From CAKZYD01 sp039814715 (GTDB lineage: Bacteria > Pseudomonadota > Alphaproteobacteria > Sphingomonadales > CAKZYD01): a DNA stretch of 41,465 nucleotides. Where the stretch lies: the NCBI GenBank assembly GCA_039814715.1, contig JBCCAR010000029.1:1-41465 (forward strand), written 5' to 3'. Position 1 is the stretch's first letter; each line of letters opens with the position of its first letter. Shown piece after piece: positions 7,061 to 15,763 of the stretch. The translations under genes were made by a program, and so were the position numbers. The notes below the pieces were generated by a model. That model had not been told where the DNA came from. It ran no database searches and saw only the letters and a list, made by a program, of their open reading frames with translations.

Positions 7061-9463
7061 CTAAACAGCCGCCAGTTGGCGCAGCGGGCGGCCTTTGACC
7101 AAAGCTTGGGCGGCGCGCATGATGCCCTTGGTATCGATGCCGTTGACGCTATACAGGTCTTGGACCTGGCCGGTTTGGCCAAATTGTTCCACGCCGAGCG
7201 CGCGGCTACGGTGGCCGTGGACACTGCCAAGCCAAGCAAGGGTCGCCGGGTGACCGTCTAGCACGGTGACGAGGCCGCAATGGCGCGGGACATCGGCCAG
7301 CAAGCGCTCAATATGGCTAGCGGCGAACTCAAGGCCTTCCGCGCGGCGGCGCTGGGCTTCGTTCCAGCCTTTGTGCAGCCGGTCAGCGGATGTGATGGCT
7401 AAAACGCCAACATCGCGGCGGTCTTCGGCCATTAGGCCTGCCGCTTGAATAGCTTCGGGCGCAATAGCGCCGGTATAAGCGATGACGATTTGTGCGTTCG
7501 GTCCCGGTTTGCGGAGCCAATAGGCACCTTCAATCATGTCCGCGGCTGCGCCTTCCTCGATCTGCCTTGATGGTTGCTCTAATGGCCGTGTGCTGAGGCG
7601 CAGATAGATGGAGCCGCCTTTAGCGTCATCGAGAAGATCATTGCCATCCGGCTGGCCATCGCGCTGCATGTAATCAAAGCCAAAGCGCATGATCGTGGCC
7701 AGTTCATCGATAAAAGCAGGCTCGAAAGAGGCTAGCCCTGGCTGGGCCATACCAACCAAGGGCGTGCCAATGGACTGGTGCGCGCCGCCTTCCGGCGCTA
7801 AGGTCACCCCCGATGGCGTGGCCACCAGCATGAAGCGCGCATCTTGGTAGCAAGCATAGTTCAGCTGGTCAGCGCCGCGGTAAATGAAGGGATCATACAC
7901 AGTACCAATCGGCAGCAGACGTTCGCCGTTGAGAGAATGCGACAGACCAAGCGCAGAGAGGATGAGGAACAAGTTGGATTCGGCAATGCCGAGCTCAATG
8001 TGCTGGCCTTCAGGCGAGAAATTCCAGGTATAGGTGGAGGGGATGCGTTCGGCCTTAAAGGTATCGGCCATGCTTTCGCGGGCAAACAGACCGCGCCGGT
8101 TCACCCATGGGCCGAGATTCGTCGACACCGTCACATCCGGCGCCGTGGTGACGATGCGCGAGGCCATATTGCTATCGCTGCGGGCGAGCTCATTGAGGAG
8201 CTGGCCAAAGCCCATTTGAGTGGATACCGGCTTTCCGCGACCATCCGGCCAATCCAGTGTCGCAGGAACATCCAGTTTCGGGGCTTCAAACCGGCGCCGA
8301 CCCTTGGCAAAGAACGGCGCATTTCTAACAGCTGCTTCGAGCGTCTCAACGCTCTCACGCGCGCCTTCATAGAGGTCCCACTCATGGCCTTCGCGCACGC
8401 CCATTTGCCCGCGCCATTCATCCATTTGCGCCGGTGTCATCAGGCCAGCATGGTTGTCCTTATGGCCGGCAAGCGGCAAGCCCATGCCCTTAACCGTGTA
8501 GCAAACGAAGAGCGTTGGCGTATCATTTTGGCCTGCTTTTTCAAAGGCGTCTAAGAGCGACGGCATATCGTGCCCGCCCAAATTACACATCAGCGCTTCC
8601 AGCTCTTCATCGCTGCGCTTGTCTATCAGGGCTGTGACGGGCCCTTGATCGCCAATTTCATCGAGCAAGCGCTCGCGCCACTCTTTTCCGCCTTGGAAAG
8701 TGAGTGCGGAGTAAAGCTGGTTGGGGCAGGTCTCAATCCACTCACGCAGCTTTTCCCCGCCAGGTTCTGCAAAGGCGTCCTCTTGAAGCTTGCCATGGCG
8801 CAGCACCACCACATCCCAGCCGAAGGAGCGGAACATGTCTTCAAACTTCTGCCACAGGCCTTCGCGGATGACGGCATCAAGCGATTGGCGGTTATAATCA
8901 ACTATCCACCAGGTGTTACGCAGCCCGTTTTTCCAGCCCTCCAGCAGCGCTTCATAGATGTTGCCTTCATCCATTTCCGCGTCGCCAATGAGGGAGATCA
9001 TGCGCCCCTCTGGCCAGTCTTTCATCCAGCCATGAGCCTTCACATAATCTTGCACGAGCGAGGAAAAGAGTGTGTGTGCAACGCCAAGCCCCACAGAGCC
9101 AGTGGAGAAATCCACATCATCAATGTCTTTGGTGCGGCTAGGGTAGCTTTGCGCCCCGCCAAGCCCGCGAAAGTTTTCCAGCTTCTCGCGCGTTTGATTG
9201 CCCGCCAAATATTGGATCGCATGGAAAATGGGCGACGCATGGGGCTTAACGGCGACCCGGTCTTGCGGGCGCAGGGTGTTGAAATAGAGTGCTGTCATAA
9301 TAGTCGCCATCGACGCCGACGACGCCTGGTGCCCGCCCACTTTCACTTCCCCGGCTTCCTCAGTCTTGGGCCGCACATGGTTTGCATGATGGATCGTCCA
9401 AGCGGCGAGCCATAAAATACGGCGCTCTAAATCGCGCAGAACATCAAGATCTGTGTGCGGCAT
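7061..9463 (-). CDS. Homodimeric E1-type ThDP enzyme (transketolase / 2-oxoacid dehydrogenase E1-like)
   Basis: 800 residues. The thiamine-diphosphate motif reads GDAEMDEG...WWIVDYNRQ, like the AceE GDGEMDEPE...NCNLQ rather than true transketolase. Upstream motifs are GGHQASSAS and VAVKPHASP; a pyrimidine-binding domain (ELGIAESN) and a C-terminal transketolase-like domain follow. Databases often label this family transketolase, but the architecture suggests decarboxylation of a 2-oxoacid as an E1 component; the substrate is unknown. No E2 or E3 gene is adjacent. The ATG at 9463 is chosen over an upstream extension that runs into the intergenic region. An Lrp/AsnC gene is divergent across 142 AT-rich bases and is the likely regulator, a pairing also described for mdeB/mdeR of Pseudomonas. 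Confidence 0.82.
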   Translation of the reverse strand: MPHTDLDVLRDLERRILWLAAWTIHHANHVRPKTEEAGEVKVGGHQASSASMATIMTALYFNTLRPQDRVAVKPHASPIFHAIQYLAGNQTREKLENFRGLGGAQSYPSRTKDIDDVDFSTGSVGLGVAHTLFSSLVQDYVKAHGWMKDWPEGRMISLIGDAEMDEGNIYEALLEGWKNGLRNTWWIVDYNRQSLDAVIREGLWQKFEDMFRSFGWDVVVLRHGKLQEDAFAEPGGEKLREWIETCPNQLYSALTFQGGKEWRERLLDEIGDQGPVTALIDKRSDEELEALMCNLGGHDMPSLLDAFEKAGQNDTPTLFVCYTVKGMGLPLAGHKDNHAGLMTPAQMDEWRGQMGVREGHEWDLYEGARESVETLEAAVRNAPFFAKGRRRFEAPKLDVPATLDWPDGRGKPVSTQMGFGQLLNELARSDSNMASRIVTTAPDVTVSTNLGPWVNRRGLFARESMADTFKAERIPSTYTWNFSPEGQHIELGIAESNLFLILSALGLSHSLNGERLLPIGTVYDPFIYRGADQLNYACYQDARFMLVATPSGVTLAPEGGAHQSIGTPLVGMAQPGLASFEPAFIDELATIMRFGFDYMQRDGQPDGNDLLDDAKGGSIYLRLSTRPLEQPSRQIEEGAAADMIEGAYWLRKPGPNAQIVIAYTGAIAPEAIQAAGLMAEDRRDVGVLAITSADRLHKGWNEAQRRRAEGLEFAASHIERLLADVPRHCGLVTVLDGHPATLAWLGSVHGHRSRALGVEQFGQTGQVQDLYSVNGIDTKGIMRAAQALVKGRPLRQLAAV

Positions 9464-9605
9464 AACGGAACCTGTTGGGCAGAGAATCAAAATCGTGACG
9501 CAAAATAGCGACATTGCCACAAAATTAATCGCTAAGTTTCGGTTTGAATCTATGATTTTTTACACGATAATCGCGGCAATAGATCAATTATAGCGGATAA
9601 ATTGC

Positions 9606-10070
9606 GTGCTTGATAATATTGATAGAAGAATTCTCGATACTCTAAGGGCGGATGGACGCCTCAGTCTTCAAGATCTGGCGGCCCAAGTTGGCTTGAGCGC
9701 AAGCCCGTGTTCGCGCCGCCTTAAGGCGTTGGAAGACGCGGGCTATATCAAGGCCTATCACGCGCTGCTAGATGAGCATAAGGCCGGTTTTACAGTATCG
9801 GTTTTCGTCTCGGTGCAGCTCGACCGTCAGGTTGATGACGCGCTGGCCACCTTTGAAAGTGCTGTGCGTAGCTTTCCTGAAGTTGTCGATTGCTGGCTGA
9901 TGACGGGGAACCGGGATTATTTGATGCGGGTCGCCACTGCGGATCTCGCTGATTTCGAGCGTTTTTTAACGCAAAAGCTCACCCGCGTCGCCGGCGTGGC
10001 GACCATCGAATCGTCTATTCCGCTGCGCCAGGTGAAGAACGATATTTGCCGGGCGCCTCAGCTGCTATAA
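9606..10070 (+). CDS. Lrp/AsnC-family transcriptional regulator
   Basis: 154 residues with a GTG start. An N-terminal winged helix-turn-helix (about 4-62, NIDRRILDTLRADGR ... GLSASPCSRRLKALED) is followed by the RAM/AsnC ligand-binding domain (about 65-150, including VVDCWLMTGNRDYLMRV). Such proteins form dimers to octamers and sense amino acids or related acids. It is divergent from the E1-type ThDP gene, so the shared 9464-9605 region probably holds its operator and both promoters; that DNA is clearly more AT-rich than its surroundings. The effector cannot be read from sequence. Confidence 0.93.
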   Translation: MLDNIDRRILDTLRADGRLSLQDLAAQVGLSASPCSRRLKALEDAGYIKAYHALLDEHKAGFTVSVFVSVQLDRQVDDALATFESAVRSFPEVVDCWLMTGNRDYLMRVATADLADFERFLTQKLTRVAGVATIESSIPLRQVKNDICRAPQLL

Positions 10071-10082
10071 AAGGTGGCTGCT

Positions 10083-10250
10083 ATGCTGCGCGTTGCTTTT
10101 GTCTTTTTGATTGCCGCTCTTGTTGCGGCGCTAGCGGGTTTGTCTGGCATTGCCGCTTTTGCAGCGACGATGGCGAAAATCCTATTTTTGACGTTTCTCA
10201 TTTTGTTTGTGATTGCGCTTGTCGTTCGCGCGGTGGAGCGCGGCGAATAA
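10083..10250 (+). CDS. DUF1328 (UPF0391) small membrane protein
   Basis: A 55-residue protein. It opens with MLRVAFVFLIAAL, has two hydrophobic helices separated by a short Ala-Gly-rich turn (AALAGLSGIAAFAATMAKI), and ends FVIALVVRAVERGE. The arrangement matches the DUF1328/UPF0391 family of tiny inner-membrane proteins (YtjA-like), which are common in proteobacteria and often stress-linked; no biochemical role is known. AAGGTGG lies seven bases before the ATG. It sits 12 bases after the Lrp gene and may be co-transcribed with it. Confidence 0.85.
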   Translation: MLRVAFVFLIAALVAALAGLSGIAAFAATMAKILFLTFLILFVIALVVRAVERGE

Positions 10251-10339
10251 CGGCCGTCTTGCGCTGGTTAAACCGGCCAAAGAAAGATGCAGCGCCTTTA
10301 CCGAGTTTTTACGCCCTCACGTGCATACAGGTGTCCATC

Positions 10340-10377
10340 GCCTAGTCCCCGCGCAACCAACGACGGTCGGGCTAGGC
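10340..10377 (+). promoter_or_regulatory. Hairpin in the chemoreceptor leader
   Basis: GCCTAG at 10340-10345 pairs perfectly with CTAGGC at 10372-10377, and an inner CCC/GGG pair extends the stem past a one-base bulge. No U-tract follows, so it is not a standard terminator. It lies 31 bases before the chemoreceptor ATG. It could be an mRNA leader structure or a protein-binding inverted repeat. Confidence 0.35.
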
Positions 10378-10408
10378 ACAACGGCGGCAAAAAACAGTGG
10401 AAAAATAA

Positions 10409-12196
10409 ATGCTTAAGTGGTTCCAAAGCCTCTCTTTAACCAGCAAATTATGCGTGGCCCCTGTGCTCGCCGCTGTTTTACTCGGCATTAGCGTAATCAT
10501 TACGCAGGCACTCATCGGTACAACGAAAGAGCGTCTTCACACGATGGTTGAGCGCGATTTTGCCGCTTCTGGACGTCTGAGCAAAGCAGAAAGTCAGTTC
10601 CGAACGCTCAATGCTCAAGTGTTTAAAACACTCACCAATGCCGCGGCAGATGCTAGCGGCGGAGAAATTGCGGCCCAGCAAGAAGCGCTGCAAAATACAG
10701 CTGTGGCGCTATCGGCGGAAATGACGGCCCTGGCCAGTGATTATCCTAGCCTCGTCTCTGCAGAGGCTGCCAAAACGCTTACCAGCGAATTACAGCAATA
10801 TGTCGAAGCGTTTGACGTTGTGGCGGAAATGCTGGTGATTGATTTTGCGACCGCGGTTTCGTTCGTCGACCCTTTTCAAGAAAATTATGACCGCGTGCTC
10901 ACCAAGTTTTCTGAACTCAGCGCAGGCGCGCAGCGCGCTGTTAATGCCGATGCTGCAAGCGTTCAAAAAGCGGTTGGCCAGACGGGCCTTGTGGCCATTG
11001 TGTCCGGTGTCATCGTGGCAATCATGGTACTGTCTATTGGACTGTTCATGGGCCGTAAGATTTCTCAATCAATTATTGGCATCGCCACCGCCACAACCGA
11101 CCTTGCCAATGGCCGCCTCGACATCGATTTTGATGCCCTAGAGCGCGGTGATGAGCTTGGTAGCGTGGTCGATGCCCTGCGCCGTTTCCGCAGTGATATG
11201 GAAGAAAATGAGAAACTGCGTTCAGAGCGTGAGGCAGAAGAGCGCCGCCGCATCGAAGAAGAAGCGGTACGCCGCGAAGAAGAAGCAGAGCGCAAACAGC
11301 AAGATCTGACCCGCGAAAAAGCCCGCGAAGATGAAATGAAAGAACAACGCTCGCAATTGATGGGCGAATTGGCTGATCGTTTCAACAGCCAGTTCTCAAG
11401 CGTTATGGCCAATATGGATGGCGATACACATACTTTGGAAGAATCAGCGCGTGGCCTGAAAGAAATCGCCTCGCAAAACGGCGCGATGAGTGCAGATTTG
11501 TCCAATGTGGCAGATGACGTCTCAACCAATATTCAAACGGTCGCGACTGCGACAGAAGAGCTTTCTTCTTCCATCCGCGAGATTGCTCGTCAGGTTGACG
11601 AATCGTCTTCTTCCGTTCAATCCGCCGTCTCACTTGCTGGCGAAACCGCGGGAACCGTTCAGAATTTGGCAAAAGTTGCTGACAACATCGGCGAAGTGGT
11701 CACCTTGATTAATGAGATTGCCGCCCAAACCAACTTGCTTGCGCTGAATGCGACCATTGAAGCTGCCCGGGCCGGCGATGCTGGCAAAGGCTTTGCAGTT
11801 GTGGCGAGCGAAGTGAAAACGCTGGCAGGGCAAACCGCCAAGGCGACGGATCAGATTTCAGAGCAAATCGTCAATGTACAATCCGTCACTAGCACGGTCG
11901 TGGATGCCATCCAGCAAATTGAAGATATGATCACCACGATTAGCAACTCAACGACGGAAATCTCGGCTGGTGTGTCACAGCAGAGCCAAGCGACAGAGGA
12001 GATTTCCAGCACGGCTGCGCATGTGTCTCAGCGTCTTGATGGCCTCACGCGCAGCACGCAGGAGCTCTCTCAATCAGCACGGTCAAATGATGATGCCGCA
12101 GATCAGCTGGCAAGCGCCGTCGAATCCATGCAAGGCGGCGTGAGCACGCTCAATGCGGAGTCAGAGCGCTTTGTGAAAGAAATTCGCGCCGCTTAG
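10409..12196 (+). CDS. Methyl-accepting chemotaxis protein
   Basis: 595 residues. TM1 is at about 14-35, a mostly helical periplasmic sensor at 36-190 (four-helix-bundle type), TM2 at 192-214 and a HAMP domain at about 216-268. A strongly charged Glu/Arg coiled coil (about 258-318) follows, then the MA signalling domain. The signalling hairpin is EIAAQTNLLALNATIEAARAG, the CheA/CheW-binding tip. There is no C-terminal CheR-binding pentapeptide; the protein ends KEIRAA. The long charged coil between HAMP and the signalling domain is conspicuous. No che genes are nearby, so it works with a kinase encoded elsewhere. The ligand is unknown. Confidence 0.93.
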   Translation: MLKWFQSLSLTSKLCVAPVLAAVLLGISVIITQALIGTTKERLHTMVERDFAASGRLSKAESQFRTLNAQVFKTLTNAAADASGGEIAAQQEALQNTAVALSAEMTALASDYPSLVSAEAAKTLTSELQQYVEAFDVVAEMLVIDFATAVSFVDPFQENYDRVLTKFSELSAGAQRAVNADAASVQKAVGQTGLVAIVSGVIVAIMVLSIGLFMGRKISQSIIGIATATTDLANGRLDIDFDALERGDELGSVVDALRRFRSDMEENEKLRSEREAEERRRIEEEAVRREEEAERKQQDLTREKAREDEMKEQRSQLMGELADRFNSQFSSVMANMDGDTHTLEESARGLKEIASQNGAMSADLSNVADDVSTNIQTVATATEELSSSIREIARQVDESSSSVQSAVSLAGETAGTVQNLAKVADNIGEVVTLINEIAAQTNLLALNATIEAARAGDAGKGFAVVASEVKTLAGQTAKATDQISEQIVNVQSVTSTVVDAIQQIEDMITTISNSTTEISAGVSQQSQATEEISSTAAHVSQRLDGLTRSTQELSQSARSNDDAADQLASAVESMQGGVSTLNAESERFVKEIRAA

Positions 12197-12204
12197 GCTA
12201 CTTT

Positions 12205-13635
12205 CTAGGTGCCGCAAAACGTTTGCTGCACGACTTCAAATTCTAGCGGGGGCTGCGCGTAAATCTCTGCTCCCTCCTGCGTCTCAAAGGGCCGTGATAG
12301 GACCGTCCCTAGCGCATGAAATGGGCCATCATCGCCTTCATCGACGCTGGCGCGGATGGCTTTTTCCACTTGGTGGTTGCGCGGGATATAGGCCGGGTTC
12401 ACGGCCAGCATGTCTGCTTGCCGGTTTTCATCGTTCTCGGATGCCCAGCGTGCCGCAAGCGCCTTTAGGGCGTCGTCCTGCTGCATGGTCAGCGTGCCAT
12501 CACTGAGCGCGCGGAACGTGTTGGTGAAATCTCGGTCGCTGCTTTGCATCCACTCTAAGATGCTGCCGATCAGAGCCGTATCACCATCGCCCTGCGCCTT
12601 AAGGCCTAGCTTTGCCCGGAAGCGCGCCAGATACGCGCCTTCGAAAGCCTGGGCAAAGCCGTCCACGCTCTCTTGCGCGATCTGCGTTGCTTTGTCTTCG
12701 TCATCGCTCAGTTGCGGGAGCAGGCAAGAGGCTAAGCACGCCAAGTTCCAGTGTGCCATGGGCGGCTGATTTTGGTAGGCATAGCGCCCTTGTCGGTCAA
12801 TTGAGCTGTAGACGGTTGCTGGGTCGAAACTGTCCATCACAGCGCATGGGCCATAATCGATCGTCTCGCCCGAAATGGCCATATTATCGGTATTCATAAC
12901 GCCGTGAATAAAGCCCAGGCTCATCCAATGCGCCACAAGGCTGGCTTGGCGTTCGACTGTCCGCGTAAGCAGGAACCGCGCGGCCTCAGCGCCTTCGAGG
13001 GCGTCGTCGTCAGGGTCTAAACGGTTGATACAAAACGCGATGAGAGCTGCGATTGCATCCTGGTTCTGCTGCGCTGCGAAATGCTGAAACGTGCCGACAC
13101 GCACATGGCTGCGCGCCACGCGGGTAAAGATGCCCCCAGGAAGGGGTTTTTCGCGCATCACATAGTCGCCCGTGCGAACGGCTGCGAGCGCGCGGGTGGT
13201 TGGCACGCCCAGCGCATTCATCGCTTCGCTCATAATATATTCGCGGATCACTGGCCCCAGCGCAGAGCGCCCATCGCCGCCGCGCGAATAGGGCGTGCGG
13301 CCCGCGCCTTTGAGCTGAATGTCGTGAATGTCGCCATCCTTGGATGTCGCTTCGCCCAGCAAAACAGCGCGGCCATCGCCCAATTGACCAGACCAATGGC
13401 CAAACTGGTGCCCAGAATAGGCCATGGCGAGCGGCGTTGTGCCCTCTGCAACGCCGTTGCCTGATAAGATGGCGAGGCCATCAGCGCTGCGCAGATCGCT
13501 TGGGCTGAGCTGTAACATCTGCGCAAGCGCATCATTCACAGCGATAAAGCTGGGGTCTGTCACAGGCGTTGGCGTTTGCTGGCTAAAAAAACCATCGGGC
13601 AGCGCAGCATAGTGCGCGCTTAGCGGTAGGCGCAT
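12205..13635 (-). CDS. selO: Protein adenylyltransferase SelO (YdiU family)
   Basis: 476 residues of the SelO pseudokinase family, which transfers AMP from ATP to Ser/Thr/Tyr of target proteins in redox stress. Visible are YSGHQFGHWSGQLGDGRA, the phosphate-binding region LKGAGRTPYSRGGDGR, and the HGVMNTDNMAISG and IDYGP active-site motifs. The last residues are TFCGT: Cys at the position where eukaryotic SelO carries selenocysteine. The ATG at 13635 is chosen over one at 13665 because AAGGAG lies six bases upstream. It is convergent with the chemoreceptor (8-base gap) and 59 bases downstream of the efflux operon. Confidence 0.93.
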   Translation of the reverse strand: MRLPLSAHYAALPDGFFSQQTPTPVTDPSFIAVNDALAQMLQLSPSDLRSADGLAILSGNGVAEGTTPLAMAYSGHQFGHWSGQLGDGRAVLLGEATSKDGDIHDIQLKGAGRTPYSRGGDGRSALGPVIREYIMSEAMNALGVPTTRALAAVRTGDYVMREKPLPGGIFTRVARSHVRVGTFQHFAAQQNQDAIAALIAFCINRLDPDDDALEGAEAARFLLTRTVERQASLVAHWMSLGFIHGVMNTDNMAISGETIDYGPCAVMDSFDPATVYSSIDRQGRYAYQNQPPMAHWNLACLASCLLPQLSDDEDKATQIAQESVDGFAQAFEGAYLARFRAKLGLKAQGDGDTALIGSILEWMQSSDRDFTNTFRALSDGTLTMQQDDALKALAARWASENDENRQADMLAVNPAYIPRNHQVEKAIRASVDEGDDGPFHALGTVLSRPFETQEGAEIYAQPPLEFEVVQQTFCGT

Positions 13636-13694
13636 GGCGCTCTCCTTGATCACTCTTGCCATCACTCCTGCTTGTATGTGGGAGCACTACGCCT

Positions 13695-14834
13695 TTAGTC
13701 CAGTGTTGTGCGGTAACGCAGCATGCTGGCGAGGGAAAAAGCGGCGCACAGGGCCGTCAGCGCAAGGAGCTGAGGGTAGACGTCCATCATGCCCGCGTCC
13801 TTTAAAATAACCGCGCGGACCAGCCGAATAAAGTGTGTGGTCGGCAAAGTCTGGCCCACCCACTGCGCCCATGGCGGCATGCCAGCGAAGGGGAACATAA
13901 AGCCGGACAGCAAAATCGATGGCATGAGCGACATAAACGTCATTTGCATGGCTTGCAGCTGTGTTTCGGCAATGGTGGAAAAAAAGAAGCCAATCAATAG
14001 GTTGACGAGAACAAACAGCGCCGTTGCTAACGCGAACGGCAAATACGCCCAACTGATGGGCACACTAAAGAGGAGATATGCCAGCACCAGCATGAGCAGG
14101 GTTTGTATGACGCCCATGCCAATAAACGGCAGGGTTTTGCCCACCATCACTTCGGCAGGGCGCGCTGGGCTGGCCAGCAGGCTTTCTAAGGTGCCGCGTT
14201 CACGCTCGCGGGTTAAGGCGATGGCGGTCATCAGCGTCATCGTCATAGTGAGGATCACGCCCAGGAGGCCGGGCACAATGTTGAGCGCGGTGCGTCCAGC
14301 GGCATTATAACGGCGGTGTACCAATGGCTGCGCCCCATCGCCCCGCGTTGTTAAAACCAGGCTTGGCGCTCTGCCGCTGGGCGAAAAGCTGCGCGTTGCC
14401 TGGTCAACAATGGGCGCAAATGCCCCAGCCGCCGACCCTGTTGCCACTGGATCCGTCGCATCGGCATCCAGCAAGATCGCTGGGGCGTGTCCGGCGGCTA
14501 AATCACGCTCGAAATTATCCGGCACCGTTACAACGAAGAGCGCTTCCCCGCGCCGCAGGGCTTGGCTCGCCGCTGCCGGGCCAGCAACAATGGACACAAT
14601 GTCGAAATAGTTGGACGCTTCCATCGCCGAGAGAATGGCGCGCGTGGCGGGGCCAGTATCGCGCAGCTCTACCGCTGTCGGGAGATGCCGCGGGTCTGTG
14701 TTGATGGCATAGCCGAATAGCAGCAGCTGCATGATTGGCATCATCGCCATCATGGCCATCGTTGTGCTGTCGCGGCGCATCTGCAGCCACTCCTTGCCAG
14801 CGATTGCGCTGATGCGCGCCAGTGCGGCCCTCAT
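13695..14834 (-). CDS. ABC-2 type exporter permease (YbhR/YhhJ-like)
   Basis: 379 residues. There is an N-terminal membrane span (about 25-45), a large extracytoplasmic domain (about 46-180) and a block of five C-terminal spans with the family motif RERERGTLESLLASP and the closing LPTTHFIRLVRA. It is the transmembrane half of the exporter with the ATPase just upstream; ATGA joins the two genes. Related E. coli systems (YbhFSR) carry two permeases, but here only one is present, so it probably works as a homodimer. Substrates of such pumps are usually drugs or other hydrophobic compounds; none can be inferred here. Confidence 0.9.
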   Translation of the reverse strand: MRAALARISAIAGKEWLQMRRDSTTMAMMAMMPIMQLLLFGYAINTDPRHLPTAVELRDTGPATRAILSAMEASNYFDIVSIVAGPAAASQALRRGEALFVVTVPDNFERDLAAGHAPAILLDADATDPVATGSAAGAFAPIVDQATRSFSPSGRAPSLVLTTRGDGAQPLVHRRYNAAGRTALNIVPGLLGVILTMTMTLMTAIALTRERERGTLESLLASPARPAEVMVGKTLPFIGMGVIQTLLMLVLAYLLFSVPISWAYLPFALATALFVLVNLLIGFFFSTIAETQLQAMQMTFMSLMPSILLSGFMFPFAGMPPWAQWVGQTLPTTHFIRLVRAVILKDAGMMDVYPQLLALTALCAAFSLASMLRYRTTLD

Positions 14835-15763
14835 TGGAAATTATCCTGCGAGCCGGTCATGAGGTAGATGAAGGTTTCTTCGAGGCCGGTGTCGACCTCC
14901 TCCCAGTCTATACCGGGCTGTCGTTCTAGCTGCGAAACGGATTGGCTAAGCACTGTACGATCTCTGCCGCTCACGTGAATAGCGTCGCCAAAGCGGGCAC
15001 GCTGTTCAACGCCTGGCAAACCCTCTAGGTCATCATAGAGCTTGGCAAGGCCGGTTCCTTTCGCGCGGAAGGTTGCCAGGCCCACCTTGCTTGCCAGTGC
15101 GCCCGATGGCGCATCGATCAGCTTGGTTCCATAAGCGATAAAGGCAATATTATCGCACTGGACGGCTTCATCCATGTAGTGGGTCGAGACCAAAGTCGTC
15201 ACGCCGCGCCGCGACATGGCGCGTATCCGGTCCCAAAAATCGCGCCGCGCTTTTGGGTCAACGCCTGCGGTGGGTTCATCGAGCAATAGCAGCTCAGGAT
15301 TGTTCAAGGTGCACGCGGCCAAGGCCAGTCGCTGCTTCCACCCGCCCGATAAGGCGCCAGCAAGCTGATCAGCCCGCGCGGTCAGATCATATTCTACAAG
15401 AACATCCGCAACAACGCTTTTTAGTGGCTTTCGGCCATGCAGGCGGGCAAAAAAAGTGAGGTTTTCACGGATCGTCAAGTCCCCATAAAGCGAGAACTTC
15501 TGCGTCATATAGCCAACACGCTTTTTAATGGCGGCGTGGTCCTGCATCACATCCAGGCCCAAGCAGAGCCCTTCGCCGCTATCGGCGGTTAACAGGCCGC
15601 AGAGCATGCGGATCGTGGTCGTCTTGCCCGAGCCATTCGGCCCTAAAAAGCCATAAATTGCCCCTTTGGGCACAGTGATGTCGAAGTCCTTGACGACCGT
15701 TTTATCGCCGAAACGTTTGCTCAAGCCTGTGACAGCGATTGCTGTTTCGCTGCCCAAAGTCAT
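14831..15763 (-). CDS. ABC exporter ATPase (YbhF-like, single domain)
   Basis: 310 residues. Walker A GPNGSGKTT, the Q-loop in YMTQKFSLYGDLT, signature LSGGWKQRLALA, Walker B LLLLDEPTAGVDP and H-loop STHYMDEA are present. A C-terminal extension of about 80 residues is typical of DrrA/YbhF drug exporters. The ATG at 15763 overlaps the upstream adaptor gene stop as ATGA; an in-frame TTG five codons earlier is less likely. One nucleotide-binding domain, against two fused in E. coli YbhF, fits the single-permease layout. Confidence 0.92.
   Translation of the reverse strand: MTLGSETAIAVTGLSKRFGDKTVVKDFDITVPKGAIYGFLGPNGSGKTTTIRMLCGLLTADSGEGLCLGLDVMQDHAAIKKRVGYMTQKFSLYGDLTIRENLTFFARLHGRKPLKSVVADVLVEYDLTARADQLAGALSGGWKQRLALAACTLNNPELLLLDEPTAGVDPKARRDFWDRIRAMSRRGVTTLVSTHYMDEAVQCDNIAFIAYGTKLIDAPSGALASKVGLATFRAKGTGLAKLYDDLEGLPGVEQRARFGDAIHVSGRDRTVLSQSVSQLERQPGIDWEEVDTGLEETFIYLMTGSQDNFQ

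Noticed and set aside
7844..9415. Long plus-strand open frames (236 and 281 codons) opposite the ThDP enzyme gene
   Set aside because: They lie wholly antisense to a strongly conserved protein, lack ribosome sites and resemble no family; they arise from the GC-rich codon pattern.
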